DNA from: Carettochelys insculpta
Taxonomy: Eukaryota; Chordata; Testudines; Carettochelyidae
Assembly (NCBI RefSeq): GCF_033958435.1
Contig: NC_134150.1
Coordinates: 35,149,501-35,213,500 of the forward strand
Direction of reading: 5' to 3'
DNA length: 64,000 nucleotides
In this document: positions 11,936 to 23,139 of the stretch, piece by piece
Position numbering within the stretch: the first letter of the stretch is position 1
Layout of the letters: the number at the start of each line of letters is the position of its first letter
Made by a program: the position numbers and the translations under genes
The notes under the pieces: generated by a model
What the model was told of the DNA's origin: nothing
Databases searched by the model: none
Seen by the model: the letters and a program-made list of their open reading frames with translations, nothing else

Positions 11936-13000
11936 TATATGAAAGGATTACAGGGAGCTTTGTTGCGCAGAGCCTAGCTGGACAGACAAAAATCACAATT
12001 TGGGTATTCCTGGTGCTCTGTCCTCTGCTCAAAACACCATCTCTGGAAAGATAACTCTGGTCTTTGGCTAGCCAGCCTCTATCTGTCTTTTACAGCAAAC
12101 TAAAAAGGGTTACCATATGACAATAGAAATCTCCAGGCTCTATAGTAAGAGTGAATTTTTAGTTCCTTGCTTGAGTTGTGGCTGCATTTGCCAGAGCAAC
12201 ATTGTAGTCTACCCTAAAATTAATAGGATGGACTGGACAAATGACCAATGTTTTAATCTCTTTTTTCTGTTCATCTGTGAAAGTATATTGCAAACCCAAG
12301 TGGGGTTAAACTACTCTTTGGGCAGGTGCATATTTATATCTTGCCTCTGTTATAGTCACTCCTCCCCTGCTCACCCCCAATTTAGTTTGTGCTATGGTGC
12401 CACTGCCTGCCCTGGGTATGCTTTTGCAGGTGCCTGAAGGCAGTACATTTTTGCTATGCGGGTTTTGGCATCTCAAGTGTTTTTCATAGGTTTTCCAAGC
12501 CTCACTGCTGTACAACCTGGGCTATTGGCAGCCAGGAGTGCCCTTGGATTTCCTGTCTTTCTTTCCTCCAGAATTCACATTGTTTTTATTTTAACACATG
12601 GTTATTAATGGGTACTACACCAAGTATAAGAAGGCACATGATGCCAGTGCTTCTGTTTTGGCACTGAGGAGGGACTTCCTGCAGAACACTTGATCGACTT
12701 GAAGGAGACAGCCAAGAGATTAAGAACTGGAAGCACATGAAAACTGTAAGCTGGGATTCCCAGCCAGAAACATGCAAAAGGCTGCTTTTATGGGCCAGCG
12801 TCACTTTATGGGCTTAGAGCTGAGAAGATGAAGGTCCCCATTAAAAATACACATCACAACTGAATTAGCTTGAAGCAGGAAAAAATTACTTAGGTCATCT
12901 TAATAAACCTGGATGTTGGGGCTATCCTTGTTTTCATGGCCACTACTTCTTTCAATACACAACTAAAAATTATTTTAAAGTAAATTTTAGTGATGTCTTA
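11936..13000. other. Intergenic stretch, nothing recognised
   Basis: AT-rich to neutral composition. Frames up to about 108 codons occur on both strands but overlap each other, have no family resemblance and are judged chance. Confidence 0.55.
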
Positions 13001-13009
13001 AGTGCATAT

Positions 13010-13450
13010 TTGGTAGCACTGGAAACGGGCTTTGTGGTTTATAGATAAGTCACTGAACCAGGAGACCCAAATTCTATTTCTGTTTCCGGCAATTACGTAC
13101 TGTGAGGTCTTGGATAAGCTGACTTAGGCTTGGGCTGTGGGGCTTTTTAATTGCAGTGTAGATGTCTGGGCTTGGGCTGGAGCCCAGGTTGTAGGACGCT
13201 GCAAGGTGGGAGGGTCGCAGATCATGGGTTGCTGCCCACACCAGAACATCCACACCACACCACAGTTAAACAGCCCCACAGCCTGAGCCCCAAGAGTTCA
13301 AGTCAGCTGGCATGGGCCAGCCGCAGGTGTCTAATTGCAACATAGACATACTCTCTGCCTCCTCTGAGTCTTTGTCTGGTCTGTATAAATTGCAAGCACT
13401 TTAGTGCAGGGGCTGTCTCTTACTATGTGCCTGAACAGCCTCTAAGCACA
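13010..13450 (+). repeat. MIR-type SINE interrupted by a palindromic MITE
   Basis: Seen: the SINE left part (CACTGAACCAGGAGACCCAAATTC .. TGTGAGGTCTTGGATAAGCTGACTTA, 13050-13127) and right part (TGTATAAATTGCAAGCACTTTAGTGCAGGGGCTGTCTC .. AACAGCCTCTAAGCACA, 13381-13451). They are separated by MITE sequence (13128-13350) with AATTGCAGTGTAGATGTCTGGGC and TCTAATTGCAACATAGACATAC. The same MITE family occurs near 37918 and 44793. Confidence 0.6.
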
Positions 13451-13451
13451 G

Positions 13452-14344
13452 GGGAAGGGGAGGGGGGAATGAACCAAGGAAGAAAGGGGGAATTCATCAC
13501 AGTATCCCTCTCTCAAAGTAGACTGCTTTAAAGAGACAGAGGAAGGGCTTGAGAGTTTGTTTTTCTGACTGGCTTTCTGAAGCCTATTGCTAATAACCAT
13601 TTGACAGCTGCTTCTGAGGCTGTATGGCTGCTGGAAAAAATAGGGCTTAGGAGGGGTTATTATTTAAGCATCCGTCCACCCCTCTGTTTACGTCGCTGAG
13701 GTATTTTTAGAATGCTGATCACCATAGTATCTAGGCATCCTCTTGTGGGGGTCTGGATTCTCGCTCTGCTGGCTGACATGCTTTGTACTTTGGATGATGT
13801 TTCAGTTCCCAGTACTTTCCTGAGACCAGAGGAAGAACACTATTATCAGACTCACCGCAGCAGTGACCGCGACCAGCCTGTTACTGGCTTCCTGTATCAT
13901 TTTCTGTGCTGGTTGCAACACAAGGTGACACAAAAGCCAGCAACCTCAAAATTCACACCGTGCTGATGCTGCTTCAGCTTCCTTTCCACCTATTCATGGA
14001 GGAGGGAAAGAGGGGGTAGGAGGCACAAAGCATCTATCTCTGGTTCTGATCTTTCTGAGACTTGGCAGCAATGATGTGCAGATGCTGTTTGAAAGGGTGA
14101 TTTAAAGGGGGCAGGAAGGACATATTTTTGTCCAGTGTTACCTGAAACACAAAGTGGCTCTGTCAGGAGAAGGGGCTGGGGTCTCACACAAAGGACCAGC
14201 AGCAAATTTGCCCCACAGGGGGTGACCCAGCAGGGCTCATGCTGCAGGGCAATGCCTGTGGCTGAAGGGCAGCTGGACAGATGGTCTGGCATTGGACTGG
14301 CGGGTGTGTCATGCCTACTTTGGCTGCTTAGCTCCACAGCTTCC
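13452..14344. other. Proximal upstream region of CMIP, no gene seen
   Basis: Neutral base composition with no repeat that I recognise. Frames seen here lack similarity to known proteins. It may hold upstream regulatory DNA, but no specific site stands out. Confidence 0.5.
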
Positions 14345-14755
14345 AGCTAACTTTCTCCTCCCCCACATGCACCTGCCTCTTCTGGGACCCATCCTTCCTT
14401 GCCCCCTGCATGTCCAATTCCTCCTCTTGCCCCCACCCTTCTCTTTCCACCTTGATCCAACACCCTCTCTTCTTCTGTGCTCCCCTTGCCCCAATGCGTC
14501 CCTCCCCCCGAGGCCTCAATCCCTTTCTCCACCTGCCCCAACCCCTATGTGCCCCACTCCAGCCCCCCATCTCTCTTCACCCTATTCCCCACCCAGCCCC
14601 ATCTCTCTCTCCCACGCCCCAACTCCAGCCTGACCCCATCTTTTTCTCTCTGTCCCATCCCCTCCCCCTCTCCATACCCCGACTCCCACCCAAGCCCCCC
14701 AGCCCGATCCCTCTTTCCCAGCCTCCCCCCACAAAGCCCTCCCCGCCCGTTTCGG
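14345..14755. repeat. C/T-rich (polypyrimidine) low-complexity tract
   Basis: Seen: about 410 bp of almost uninterrupted C/T on the plus strand, with C-runs of 3-7 separated by short spacers (CCCCAT, CCCCAC, CCTCC). It looks like a degenerate minisatellite. The minus strand has many GGG/GGGG runs. The tract produces long Pro/Ser/Leu-rich frames on plus and Gly/Arg-rich frames on minus that are not genes. It abuts the CpG island. Confidence 0.8.
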
Positions 14756-14810
14756 CGCCGATCATTAAGTCGGGGCCGCAGCGCGCGCGCCCTGCCCCTC
14801 CACTGACGGT

Positions 14811-14816
14811 CACGTG
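14811..14816. promoter_or_regulatory. E-box CACGTG (USF/MYC-type)
   Basis: Seen: GGTCACGTGCCC with a perfect CACGTG core at the left shoulder of the CpG island. The GTCACGTG flank favours USF/MITF-type bHLH-ZIP factors. Motif evidence only. Confidence 0.5.
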
Positions 14817-14883
14817 CCCCACTCCCTTCCCTAGCACCCCGGGCCGCCTTCAGCAGGGTAGCACCGCACTCTGCGGCGGCCAT

Positions 14884-14891
14884 TGACGTCA
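14884..14891. promoter_or_regulatory. Full palindromic CRE (TGACGTCA)
   Basis: Seen: TGACGTCA, the perfect 8-bp cAMP-response element recognised by CREB/ATF factors, at the upstream side of the CpG island, directly after GCGGCGGCCAT (a YY1-like core). It lies 42 bp upstream of a CCAAT box. The CRE plus CCAAT arrangement within 100 bp of a likely start site is typical of constitutive CREB/NF-Y promoters. Function is inferred from motif and position. Confidence 0.72.
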
Positions 14892-14925
14892 GAGGGGGGG
14901 GCCCTCGCACATGACCACAAAGAGA

Positions 14926-14930
14926 CCAAT
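14926..14930 (+). promoter_or_regulatory. CCAAT box (NF-Y type)
   Basis: Seen: ACCAATCAGAG, matching the extended NF-Y consensus CCAATCAG, inside the CpG island about 500 bp upstream of the CMIP ATG and just downstream of the CRE. NF-Y sites usually sit 60-100 bp upstream of the start site, which would place initiation near 14990-15030. Confidence 0.7.
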
Positions 14931-15172
14931 CAGAGCCGCCCGGAGTGGCTGCTGCCGTTGCGGCTGCTGCTGCAACGCTCTGTCGGCGGAGCAGCGCCGC
15001 TCCGCTCCTCTCCGGCCGCCGCAGCCACATGCACACGCGCCGCGCCGGCTGCACGCACACCCCGCTCGCGCACGCCCCCGGGGGCCCGGGGCAGAGACCC
15101 TCCCCCCAGCTCAGCCCCAGGGCGGGCTGCCCTCCCCAGCCGGGATCGCCCAGCCCTGCGCTCCGCAGGAGC

Positions 15173-15190
15173 ATGGCTGGGGCCAAGTGA
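15173..15190 (+). other. Short upstream ORF in CMIP 5' UTR (5 codons)
   Basis: Seen: ATG GCT GGG GCC AAG TGA with A at -3 and G at +4, a strong initiation context. It ends 238 nt before the CMIP start codon, leaving room for reinitiation. The same frame is open from an earlier, weak-context ATG at 15029 (53 codons). Inference: if the transcript starts upstream of 15173, this uORF would reduce translation of CMIP. If the start site lies downstream, it is irrelevant. Confidence 0.45.
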
Positions 15191-15295
15191 AAGAAGGAAG
15201 GAAGGAAGCCGGCCCGGCGCTGAGGAGAGGCGGGGAGCCGCCGGCGGGCGCGGGGGCCGTTTGTAAATCGCCTTTTGTGGTGGGGGGGCGGCTAA

Positions 15296-15865
<570 letters not shown>

Positions 15866-15964
15866 TGAATGCGCCCCTTCGTCAACACCAGCATCCCAGT
15901 TGCAGGTTCACCTCCAGTCTACTAGAAAATCAGTATTGTTTTAAGTTGCACCTGGGGAGTTAGT

Positions 15965-16158
15965 ACCAGAGAGGTAGCTCTATTAGTCTGTAGTCTAACA
16001 AAACAAACCAGCAGCCACGTAGCACTTTAAAGACTATTAGGAGATGAGCTTTGGCGGGACAGACCCACTTTTTCAGATCTCATGAAGTGGTTCTGTCCAC
16101 CGAAAGCTCACCCTCTAATAAATCATTTTGTGAAAGTGCTACATGACAGTTGTTTTTA
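15965..16158. mobile_element. Fold-back SINE pair at start of intron 1
   Basis: Seen: plus-oriented SINE (AGAGAGGTAGCTCTATTAGTCTG .. GTAGCACTTTAAAGACTATTAGGAGATGAGCTTTGGCGGGACAGACCCACTTTTTCAGATC) immediately followed by an inverted piece (AAGTGGTTCTGTCCACCGAAAGCTCACCCTCTAATAAATCATTTTG .. AAAGTGCTACATGACAG). The transcript could form a hairpin about 240 nt downstream of the exon 1 donor. Confidence 0.75.
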
Positions 16159-16159
16159 T

Positions 16160-17805
16160 CTTGGGGATAGTTAGGCAGTGCAAGAAAGCCTGCCTAAGGT
16201 AGATAGCTTGGTGATGCCTAGATTAGACTTGTAAAATTGTAGCCTGGATGTTTAGGTGTGTATAATGTATAACCAGAATTGTGTATTGATTTCAGAAACG
16301 CCAGGTGGGTCTGAATCTTGCTCTGTTGGAAGAAGGGTTCAACCACAGGTGTACCTTAATTTTTTTTAAACCCCACCATAGTTGCCTGTGTTCATAATTT
16401 GTTCTGTGATAACATGGCACGGGGACACCATAGTAAAGCGACTCTCATTGAAATAAAAAGTGAAAAGGAAAGAAAGTATATCTAATAAGTGATGGGAAGA
16501 GAAATATTCTCTTGCACAGGACTGGAAAACTGAAAAATTAAACAGTTCCGCTTCCCATGTGTGAATGAACCCCAATGTCCAAACCCCGGGAACATTGTTG
16601 GAAATATTTTTTGCAACCATAGTGCTTACTAACTTGTAATTTGCCCTTAAAATGTAATAAAATCTCATTTTTTATTCTTGTGACATATTTTTACAGCTTT
16701 GTTCCCTGAAAATGTGACTGATGTGAAATTATGATATATTAACATCTAAACTAAAATCTGCTGATGACATTTGACATATTGGCGAGGTTGAAGGTAGGGA
16801 GGAAACAGGATGGTTTTAATTTTGAAACTGGATACTTTTTAGTATGGACAGTGAATATGCTGTCTTCGACTAGGCCTTGTTGCTTTTGATTTTGGTGGGT
16901 GCTTGTTTTATCAAGCCATTGATGAAGGTGGTAGTGAAATATGGTAGCCTTCTTTACAGTTTTCTCTCTCATTAAGGACAATGTAGAAAACAAAGCTGTA
17001 AGCAAATATTACTAACACAAAAGATAAATATATATACTAACCTCAAAAACGTGAAGTGTGTATGGGTGCATAGAATACAAAATTACGCATGCGGTAGCAT
17101 TTGAACACACAAACGTGATATCTATAAATGTAAAGGATCCAGTGTCATTTGTTGTAGCAGTATGAATCAATGAAATTTAACGTTTACCCTCATTGCATTT
17201 ATAGTTGTACAAGACTTTAGGTAGATAGGGGTTTGATACTAGCTCTTTGATTTGTGTGCAGATATGTTATTTTCCACAGTGGGTATTCTGTAGAATAGAA
17301 GATACGTTGTCTTAAAGGAAACTCACAGTTTGAGAATTAGCCTTTATGTGGTGGTACATTTAGATGAGTTTCCTTCAGTCAGTGGTGTATTCGAAGGTTG
17401 GTTTCAAACTTAGTGTAGCTTGTTATGAAGGCCGCAGTCATATAATGTTCAAGGCTTGAGGCCTCCTTTAAACAATATTCTAACTCCCACAGTATCTCAA
17501 GTGGGATCATCCATAGGACCCAGCTGTAGATAGGTCCACGCATCTTCTAATGCTGTTTTGTTGAACTAGCCAGGATGCTCACATGCAGAGAAGAATATTA
17601 ACCTCTCCGTGCAAACTGAGCTACTGGTAGGAAAGAAGCAATAGACAATGAAGCATTAAAGGAGACATGAGTATGGAACAAGTTCATGTTTTGCATGATT
17701 TTGTACAGGTATTCTGAGGGACAGAGTGGAAGTTGAGCACTAAGGAGAAGTAGTATTTCTTGGCAGGGACCAAAGAAAAAAGAGGTGCAATATCTAGCTC
17801 GCATA
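16160..17805. other. Intron 1 stretch, nothing recognised
   Basis: AT-rich, repeat-poor to the eye. No gene-like frame. Confidence 0.5.
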
Positions 17806-17809
17806 CATA

Positions 17810-18003
17810 TTTCTCAGAGCTGGAAGGGACCTGAAAAGGTCATCAAGTCCGGTCCCTGCCCTCTTGGCAGGACACACACCCTCCCTGGCAATTTTTTTTT
17901 TTAAAATCTATTTGCCCTAGATCCTTAAGTGGCCTCTTCAAGGATTACACTCCCAACCCTGGGTTTATAAGGCCAATGCTCAAACCACTGAGCTATCTGT
18001 CCA
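17810..18003 (-). mobile_element. tRNA-derived SINE with CR1-like 3' tail
   Basis: Read on the minus strand, the element begins GGACAGATAGCTCAGTGGTTTGAGCATTGGCC, an A-box-like tRNA head, then AACCCAGGGTTGGGAGTGTAATCC (B-box-like). It ends CAGGTCCCTTCCAGCTCTGAGAAA, the CR1-family 3' tail (compare GACTGGAAGGGACC in the CR1 copy at 57960). This is the architecture of the published tortoise Pol III SINE, mobilised by CR1. An internal poly-T/A of 9-11 nt is visible. Confidence 0.82.
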
Positions 18004-19291
18004 TTGTCTCCCCATCATTTTAGTACTCAATACATTAAACATTAAAATGGAAATACACGACAGATAAATGTTTCTGTGTGCAAGGATTACTTTTTTTTTT
18101 TAAGGAGAGGTTTTAATTTTCTTTCAGACAACTGGATAATACTTCATGAAAGAATTTCATCTTAATTAGATAAAAACCACATGATCACTTTATTTTTGTT
18201 ATCTCATCCTGTCTCCTTAAGATGCATAATTAACAGAGATACTAAATCACTGTGTCATTCCATGCATCTATGTCTCATGTTGCTTGTCTCATTGTTTTCC
18301 CTGGGAGCTCCATTTTGTTGAATGGTGGTTATTTGTTCTAGGTCTTGCGCCTACAATTATCATTTTTCAGTGCCGGTTCACTAAGTAAATACAGCATGTT
18401 TAGGCCTAAGTCCTGCTTACTGTATGCACGCAGATAGCCTCAATGAGTTCAAAGGGACAACTCATATTCGGAAGGGGAAAGAATATGCCCTGTAATTATG
18501 TTCTTATTGCCTGAATGCATGGATCTGTGGCCAATCATATTTTAGGCATTTGATTCAGAATATTTAAATTTGACTTTTGTAAAAGTATAGAGCTATATAA
18601 TTTAAACAGAAATTACTGTTGGTTTCAAAATAATATAGACATAGAAAACAAACTGAGTGCCTAAAATTAGGCATTTAAATCGTAACTAGATATCTAAATA
18701 GAAGTGATTTGATTTTATTTTTTTTTTTCAGCGCTGCTGAGCATCTGCAGGTTCCACTAAAGGAGGCAGCATTGTGGGCACTCAGCACATCTGAAAACAG
18801 GCCTACTTAGAGTTTCCAAAAACAGCTTTTCATGTTCATAGTGCTTTATGACATTCGTTAATGAATTTTCACATCATCGTTGTGCAAATCATGTGGCATG
18901 ATGAGTTTTACCACATCCTACAAAAGAGGAATAAAATTGAATTGGGAAATAACCTCACCTTATTTTGCATATGAAAGCCAAAGTTGTAGGGGCAGCTAAA
19001 ATATTAAACCTTGATCTGGCTAGGTCTGCTTGTGAGTGATATGGATAAGATATGTTAGTCACAGACATTTGATACCCTCTTCGTTATCGCCTGGGACATA
19101 TGTGACTGAAATCCACCCCCACAAACTCTTATTTGCTAACAGATCCAAGTCCAGGCGTTGGGTTATTTTGCTCCTGGTTTATCCATCTGTTGTTTGTAAT
19201 TCTGATAGACTCTGTTCCACGTAGAAATGTATATAATAAAACAGGATTTGTTGTTTTGTCAAGATGGTGATTACTTCCATTGTTTAATTAG
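18004..19291. other. Intron 1 stretch with one MITE-like palindrome remnant
   Basis: Mostly unclassified. The segment at about 18731-18805 (CGCTGCTGAGCATCTGCAGGTTCCACTAAAGG .. GCACTCAGCACATCTGAAAACAGGCC) is a fragment of the common turtle 'GCTGAGCACC' palindromic repeat. It is preceded by a T11 tract that mimics a splice acceptor. Confidence 0.45.
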
Positions 19292-19376
19292 GAAAATATG
19301 CATTCTGATGCTGAGAAGACAGCTTTCCATGGTGAATCCACTAAGACTAAACAGAAAAAGAAAGAGAAGTATTCAG
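19292..19376 (+). other. Exon-like segment A (speculative)
   Basis: Seen: TTACTTCCATTGTTTAATTAG precedes an 85-bp open stretch beginning GAA AAT ATG CAT and ending TAT TCA G|GTCATC. In phase 0 it encodes an Asp/Glu/Lys-rich peptide with KQKKKEKYS at its end. The donor is weak. It is not recognised as any known protein. See the finding on a possible nested gene. Confidence 0.18.
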
Positions 19377-19613
19377 GTCATCTAATTTTAGTGACAGTTG
19401 TTATTTTTAAAAAAGAATTCACAACCTTAACAAAAATCATGTGATTGTTTTTTTCAACTCAGTAAAAGGTATATTTTTCAATTACAATTATTCTATATGA
19501 AGTAAAAATAGGAATCACTTTACATTCATTTTATGCTAAATTGTTGGCGTATGCATCAAACTAAAGACTGAAAACCAGGCTATGTCCTACAGCATGAGAG
19601 AGTTTCTTAACCC

Positions 19614-19905
19614 TGGTCTACACTAAGAATTAAATTGACATAGCTCTTTCATTCACTTGGGAGGTGTGAAAAATCTGTATTCTTGAGCACAGTGGTTAGT
19701 TTGTCTTCACTCTCAGGGTAGTGGTGGTTAGGCTGATGGAAGAAAACGGCCTTTTGGTGATCTGGATTAACTACAGAGATTGGTTGAAAAAACCCTTCTG
19801 TTGCTGTAGGAAGCATCTACATTATGGCTTGCAGTAGTACAGCTGCAGTGTTGGATATGTGCTGCTGTAGCATCTGCAGAGTAGACAGAGCCCTTCCTGT
19901 AGATG
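19614..19905. mobile_element. MITE (GTCTACACT-type ends)
   Basis: Seen: AACCCTGGTCTACACTAAG at the left, GGATTAACTACAGAGATTGG and AACCCTTCTGTTGCTGTAGG in the middle, and GCATCTGCAGAGTAGACAGAGCCCTT at the right. The family is familiar from turtle genomes. Ends are decayed and no duplication was called. Confidence 0.55.
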
Positions 19906-20113
19906 TAGGGATTTTTGCCTGATCTGGATTGCATTTCCATTGTTTAATTTCTCATCATATGATTTGTTTTATACATAGCATAGTTTCATGAATATGCATA
20001 TATGCTGTGTAGGCTATGCTGCTGTACAGGGATTTTTTGTTTTGTTTTTTATCTCTGTCAATTTTATAACTATATATTTTTTTTAAATCTTTCAATGCCA
20101 AATGTCCTGATAG

Positions 20114-20239
20114 GACATTTTAATACTTACAGACTTCATTTGCCAGATAACAGTTTGCTTGAGGACAAATCTGACTTTCCCCCTATGGAAGGAATGATGT
20201 TTGTTTGCTTTAAAAACATTTGTCAAACTCTAAATGACA
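20114..20239 (+). other. Exon-like segment X (speculative)
   Basis: Seen: a 126-bp open stretch after CCTGATAG, with a T-rich tract about 20-45 nt upstream, ending AATGACA|GTGCAG (weak donor). Translation includes LHLPDNSLLEDKSDFPPMEG. Phase 1 in and phase 1 out fit segments A and B. Not recognised. It may be chance. Confidence 0.17.
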
Positions 20240-20823
20240 GTGCAGTTGTTAATATTCTTTATGGGATTTTTTTTTTTTTTTGAAGTACAATCTGCCTTAG
20301 CCACTAACCAAATAAATCCTACAGTATGATTGTCATAACAAAGATCAGTGATAATAAGGTCCAATTTAATTGCTTTTTTAATTAGAAGAGAATGAGAATT
20401 GACTAATTTGAATACAAAGATCAAAATGAAATTTTCAGTAGTTTCCAGGTGCCATTCTTAATTTGGCTTCTGTAGAATCAATTTCCATTCTCTATTTTGC
20501 CTTTTGTATTTTCTCTTTTTTCCCTTCTATTTCTTTCCTTTCATCCTGTTTCTTTCTTTGCTTGGAGTTTTAATCTGATGGATTTTACATTCTGTGCAAT
20601 TGGTTTGTAGTCCATGGAACATACACGCATGCAGTGTAAAAGGAGAGATTGTAGTAAGCAGTTCATTTTCAATATTAGGGTATGACATACCGTAATAACT
20701 CCGTCTGGGAAGACAAGGCACAATTGCAGCCCTGAAATTACTGTCAGCCTCCAGTTCCTTGAGTGGAAAAACTAGCTCTTCTAAGAAAAAATTTCTTACT
20801 TATTTTTACTTTCACTTTTACAG

Positions 20824-20934
20824 GCAGGTTGAATATAAGGGAGCATACCCAATCTCATTCAAAACTGGAAATAATCCTGAAGAGAATTCAGAGCTGTTCT
20901 GTGCAAGAAAACCTGTGGGGGCACCAGTTTATTG
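20824..20934 (+). other. Exon-like segment B (speculative, best splice signals)
   Basis: Seen: a strong acceptor (TTCTTACTTATTTTTACTTTCACTTTTACAG) and a good donor (ATTG|GTAAAG) bound 111 bp that are open in one frame, with a peptide containing SKLEIILKRIQSCSVQENLW. The frame also stays open past the donor to a TAA at 21036-21038. Not recognised as a known family. Confidence 0.25.
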
Positions 20935-21091
20935 GTAAAGAAACAAGTAAAGAAATCTATTTAAGAATGAAAGTTACAGTCACAGAGGAAACTGATATCA
21001 CCGTGATACAGGAAAGTTTGCTTGACATTAACAAATAAGGGGGGGGCAGAGATTTGAGAATTTTTGAAGAACACATGGAAGCTCATCACAG

Positions 21092-21213
21092 AGCAGTAGC
21101 AGTGTTAGTCTATGTCTTCACAAAACAGAAAAAGCAGTCATGTAGCACTTTAAAGACTAACAAAATAAGTTTTTAGGTGATCAGCTTTCGTGGGGAAGAC
21201 CCACTTCAGATCT
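21092..21213 (+). mobile_element. SINE copy, plus orientation
   Basis: Seen: AGCAGTAGCAGTGTTAGTCTATG .. CATGTAGCACTTTAAAGACTAACAAAATAAG .. AGGTGATCAGCTTTCGTGGGGAAGACCCACTTCAGATC, the full head-to-body order of the family. Confidence 0.85.
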
Positions 21214-21478
21214 AGAAACTATTGTGCTGTTGCATGCTTTTTGAACTTTTCTTTCCTGTGTTAAAATGGAGGGAAGAATTGCTATCAAGCAAGAATTTTT
21301 GTTTTCTTGAGCACAGGCTCCCATTTAGTTAAACATCCTTTTTAAAATTGAATTTCTCTTGGAAAAACAATTTGGTCCAGGGAGAAATGTTTATGCAGAA
21401 CTTGAAAGTCTCACAGTACTCTTAAAAACAGAACCACAATTAGAGGGTTCCTGAAATCTGTTCCCCAATTTCTAATTA

Positions 21479-21826
21479 CAGTAAACTCTTTCATATCTGG
21501 CAACCCCGGGACTGGGAGGTCATCGGATATTCAAATATTTTAGATAATAGAGGGACAAACCTAGCACTGCATAACATTAAAGAAAAACAAGATTAGATAG
21601 TAAGAAACAAACAAAAATGTATGCAGAGTACTTTATTTACCAACAACAGTAGTATTGTACATTGTAAACTTATACTGTATTTGCTGAATTTATTTGTGTT
21701 TGCTTTCTCTATATTGTATTCATGGAAAACGTAATGTAAATGAAAACGTAAAATTTACTTATGATTAAAATACCTGGTATTTAAGAGTACTGGGTGATGG
21801 AATGTTTGATAAGAAAGAGTTTACTG
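21479..21826. mobile_element. Tigger/pogo-like MITE with TA duplication
   Basis: Seen: begins CAGTAAACTCTTTCATATCTGGCA and ends TGTTTGATAAGAAAGAGTTTACTG, inverted repeats typical of pogo/Tigger elements, flanked by TA on each side (21477-21478 and 21827-21828). At 348 bp with no coding capacity, it is a non-autonomous Tc1/mariner-class element. Confidence 0.8.
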
Positions 21827-22087
21827 TAAAATAATTAAAATCAAGTAAACATTTTTTTGCAATAAGCCAAGTAAGTAGTGGTGCCAGAACACTTTGCATA
21901 GTGCAGGTGCCGAAAGCCGTTGAAAGAAACTGTAAACCCTATATAGCTTGAAAAACATGTCAAGCTGGGAGTTTCTGCAGCACCTTTATTTACAGGACCA
22001 GTGCAATACAGTGTCTGACTTCTCACCATGTTGCAAAATCTGTAAATCTGCTGATATCAGTAAGTCTCTGTTTGCATATGTTGGCAC

Positions 22088-22443
22088 AGTAAAACCTCAT
22101 TTTTTGCGGCTTCATGTGGCATGTAACTAGTTTTGCACAATGTGAAGCTGCTGGGCTGTCAGCCTGCCTAGCTTCCCACATCTGCAGGCAGCCAGGCAGG
22201 CTAAGAGCCCCTTCCCAGCATGGCGCTAAGCACCTCTCTGGGCAGATAGAGGGAAGACTTCTAGTTTGCCTAGCTGCGTGCCCCTACGGGCAGCCAGGTG
22301 GGCTTAAAGCCCCTTCCCCTGGCCCCAGAGGCCGCAGGTACCCCCTGATGCTCTTCCAGGGCCCCAACCCAAGCCCTCCCCGACTTATGTGAAATTCAAG
22401 GTATGCAAGGGCTGTATGGAACACAACTCTCGCAGGATTATTG
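22088..22443. mobile_element. Second Tigger-like MITE (decayed ends)
   Basis: Seen: CAGTAAAACCTCATTTTTTGCGGC at the left and CAACTCTCGCAGGATTATTG followed by TA at the right, a weak inverted repeat of the pogo type. The GC-rich interior holds an imperfect duplicated unit (GCAGGCAGCCAGGCAGGCTAAGAGCCCCTTCCC and GGCAGCCAGGTGGGCTTAAAGCCCCTTCCC). The left TA is lost. Confidence 0.55.
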
Positions 22444-23113
22444 TATGTTGTATTTTTCATACAGTATGGTTAAGCCCTTTACCAGCCATCAGAATAGTTT
22501 CTTCAGGCTCATTAAAAAAATAACTTGGGAATATGTACATAACCATGGGTAGCATGGAGGCCTTTGCAAATTGTGTCCAGAGTATTGTTTCCTCTCAGCT
22601 AAACCTGAACTACAATCTATTTCTATATAAACAAAATATTTGCATTTAAAAACAAAAATCCCAACTGTTCCATAGACTGTAAATGATTTTGTTAGATGTT
22701 AGTCTCCTGTAAATGAAAGATAACTTTTGATTGCTATCTTAGCTATAACTTCTGTTCTAAAAAATGAACATAGTTATTTCTTTAAAGTTGTTTCACATTG
22801 ATCAGACCTTGCTGAAGGATTATCTTCAAAAGAGGAGAAATATTGTGTGTATATATCCAGTACAGCCATAGTGTTTTCATAGACACTGAATACAATTTCA
22901 AACCAAAAGCCGTATTGTTTCACTAGGGTGAAAACTCTTTTGACACCTGTAGTATAAAAAAAATCCTTATTTGTACATTTTATGTTTTCATGGCCAAGCA
23001 TGCAAAAGGTGTTCATAAATTCCCCTCAGTTTTATGGATCTTATTTATGCTTGGAAGGAAGATGCAGGGTTAGCCACTATATGACACCTTACAGCCTACC
23101 TTCCCCCTTCACA

Positions 23114-23134
23114 CCCCCCCCCCCCCCCCCCCCC
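23114..23134. repeat. Poly-C tract (21 C)
   Basis: Uninterrupted 21 C. The G-rich complement can form a quadruplex. Likely length-variable. Confidence 0.95.
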
Positions 23135-23139
23135 GGAAA

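Noticed and set aside
14545..15186. 213-codon minus-strand frame and overlapping plus-strand frames across the CpG island
   Set aside because: Gly/Arg- or Pro/Ala-rich translations of GC-rich low-complexity DNA. No family resemblance, and they overlap in several frames.
18731..18805. Exon after a very strong T11 acceptor-like tract
   Set aside because: The sequence is part of a common palindromic repeat (GCTGAGCAC..GTGCTCAGCAC type), with stops in the frames.
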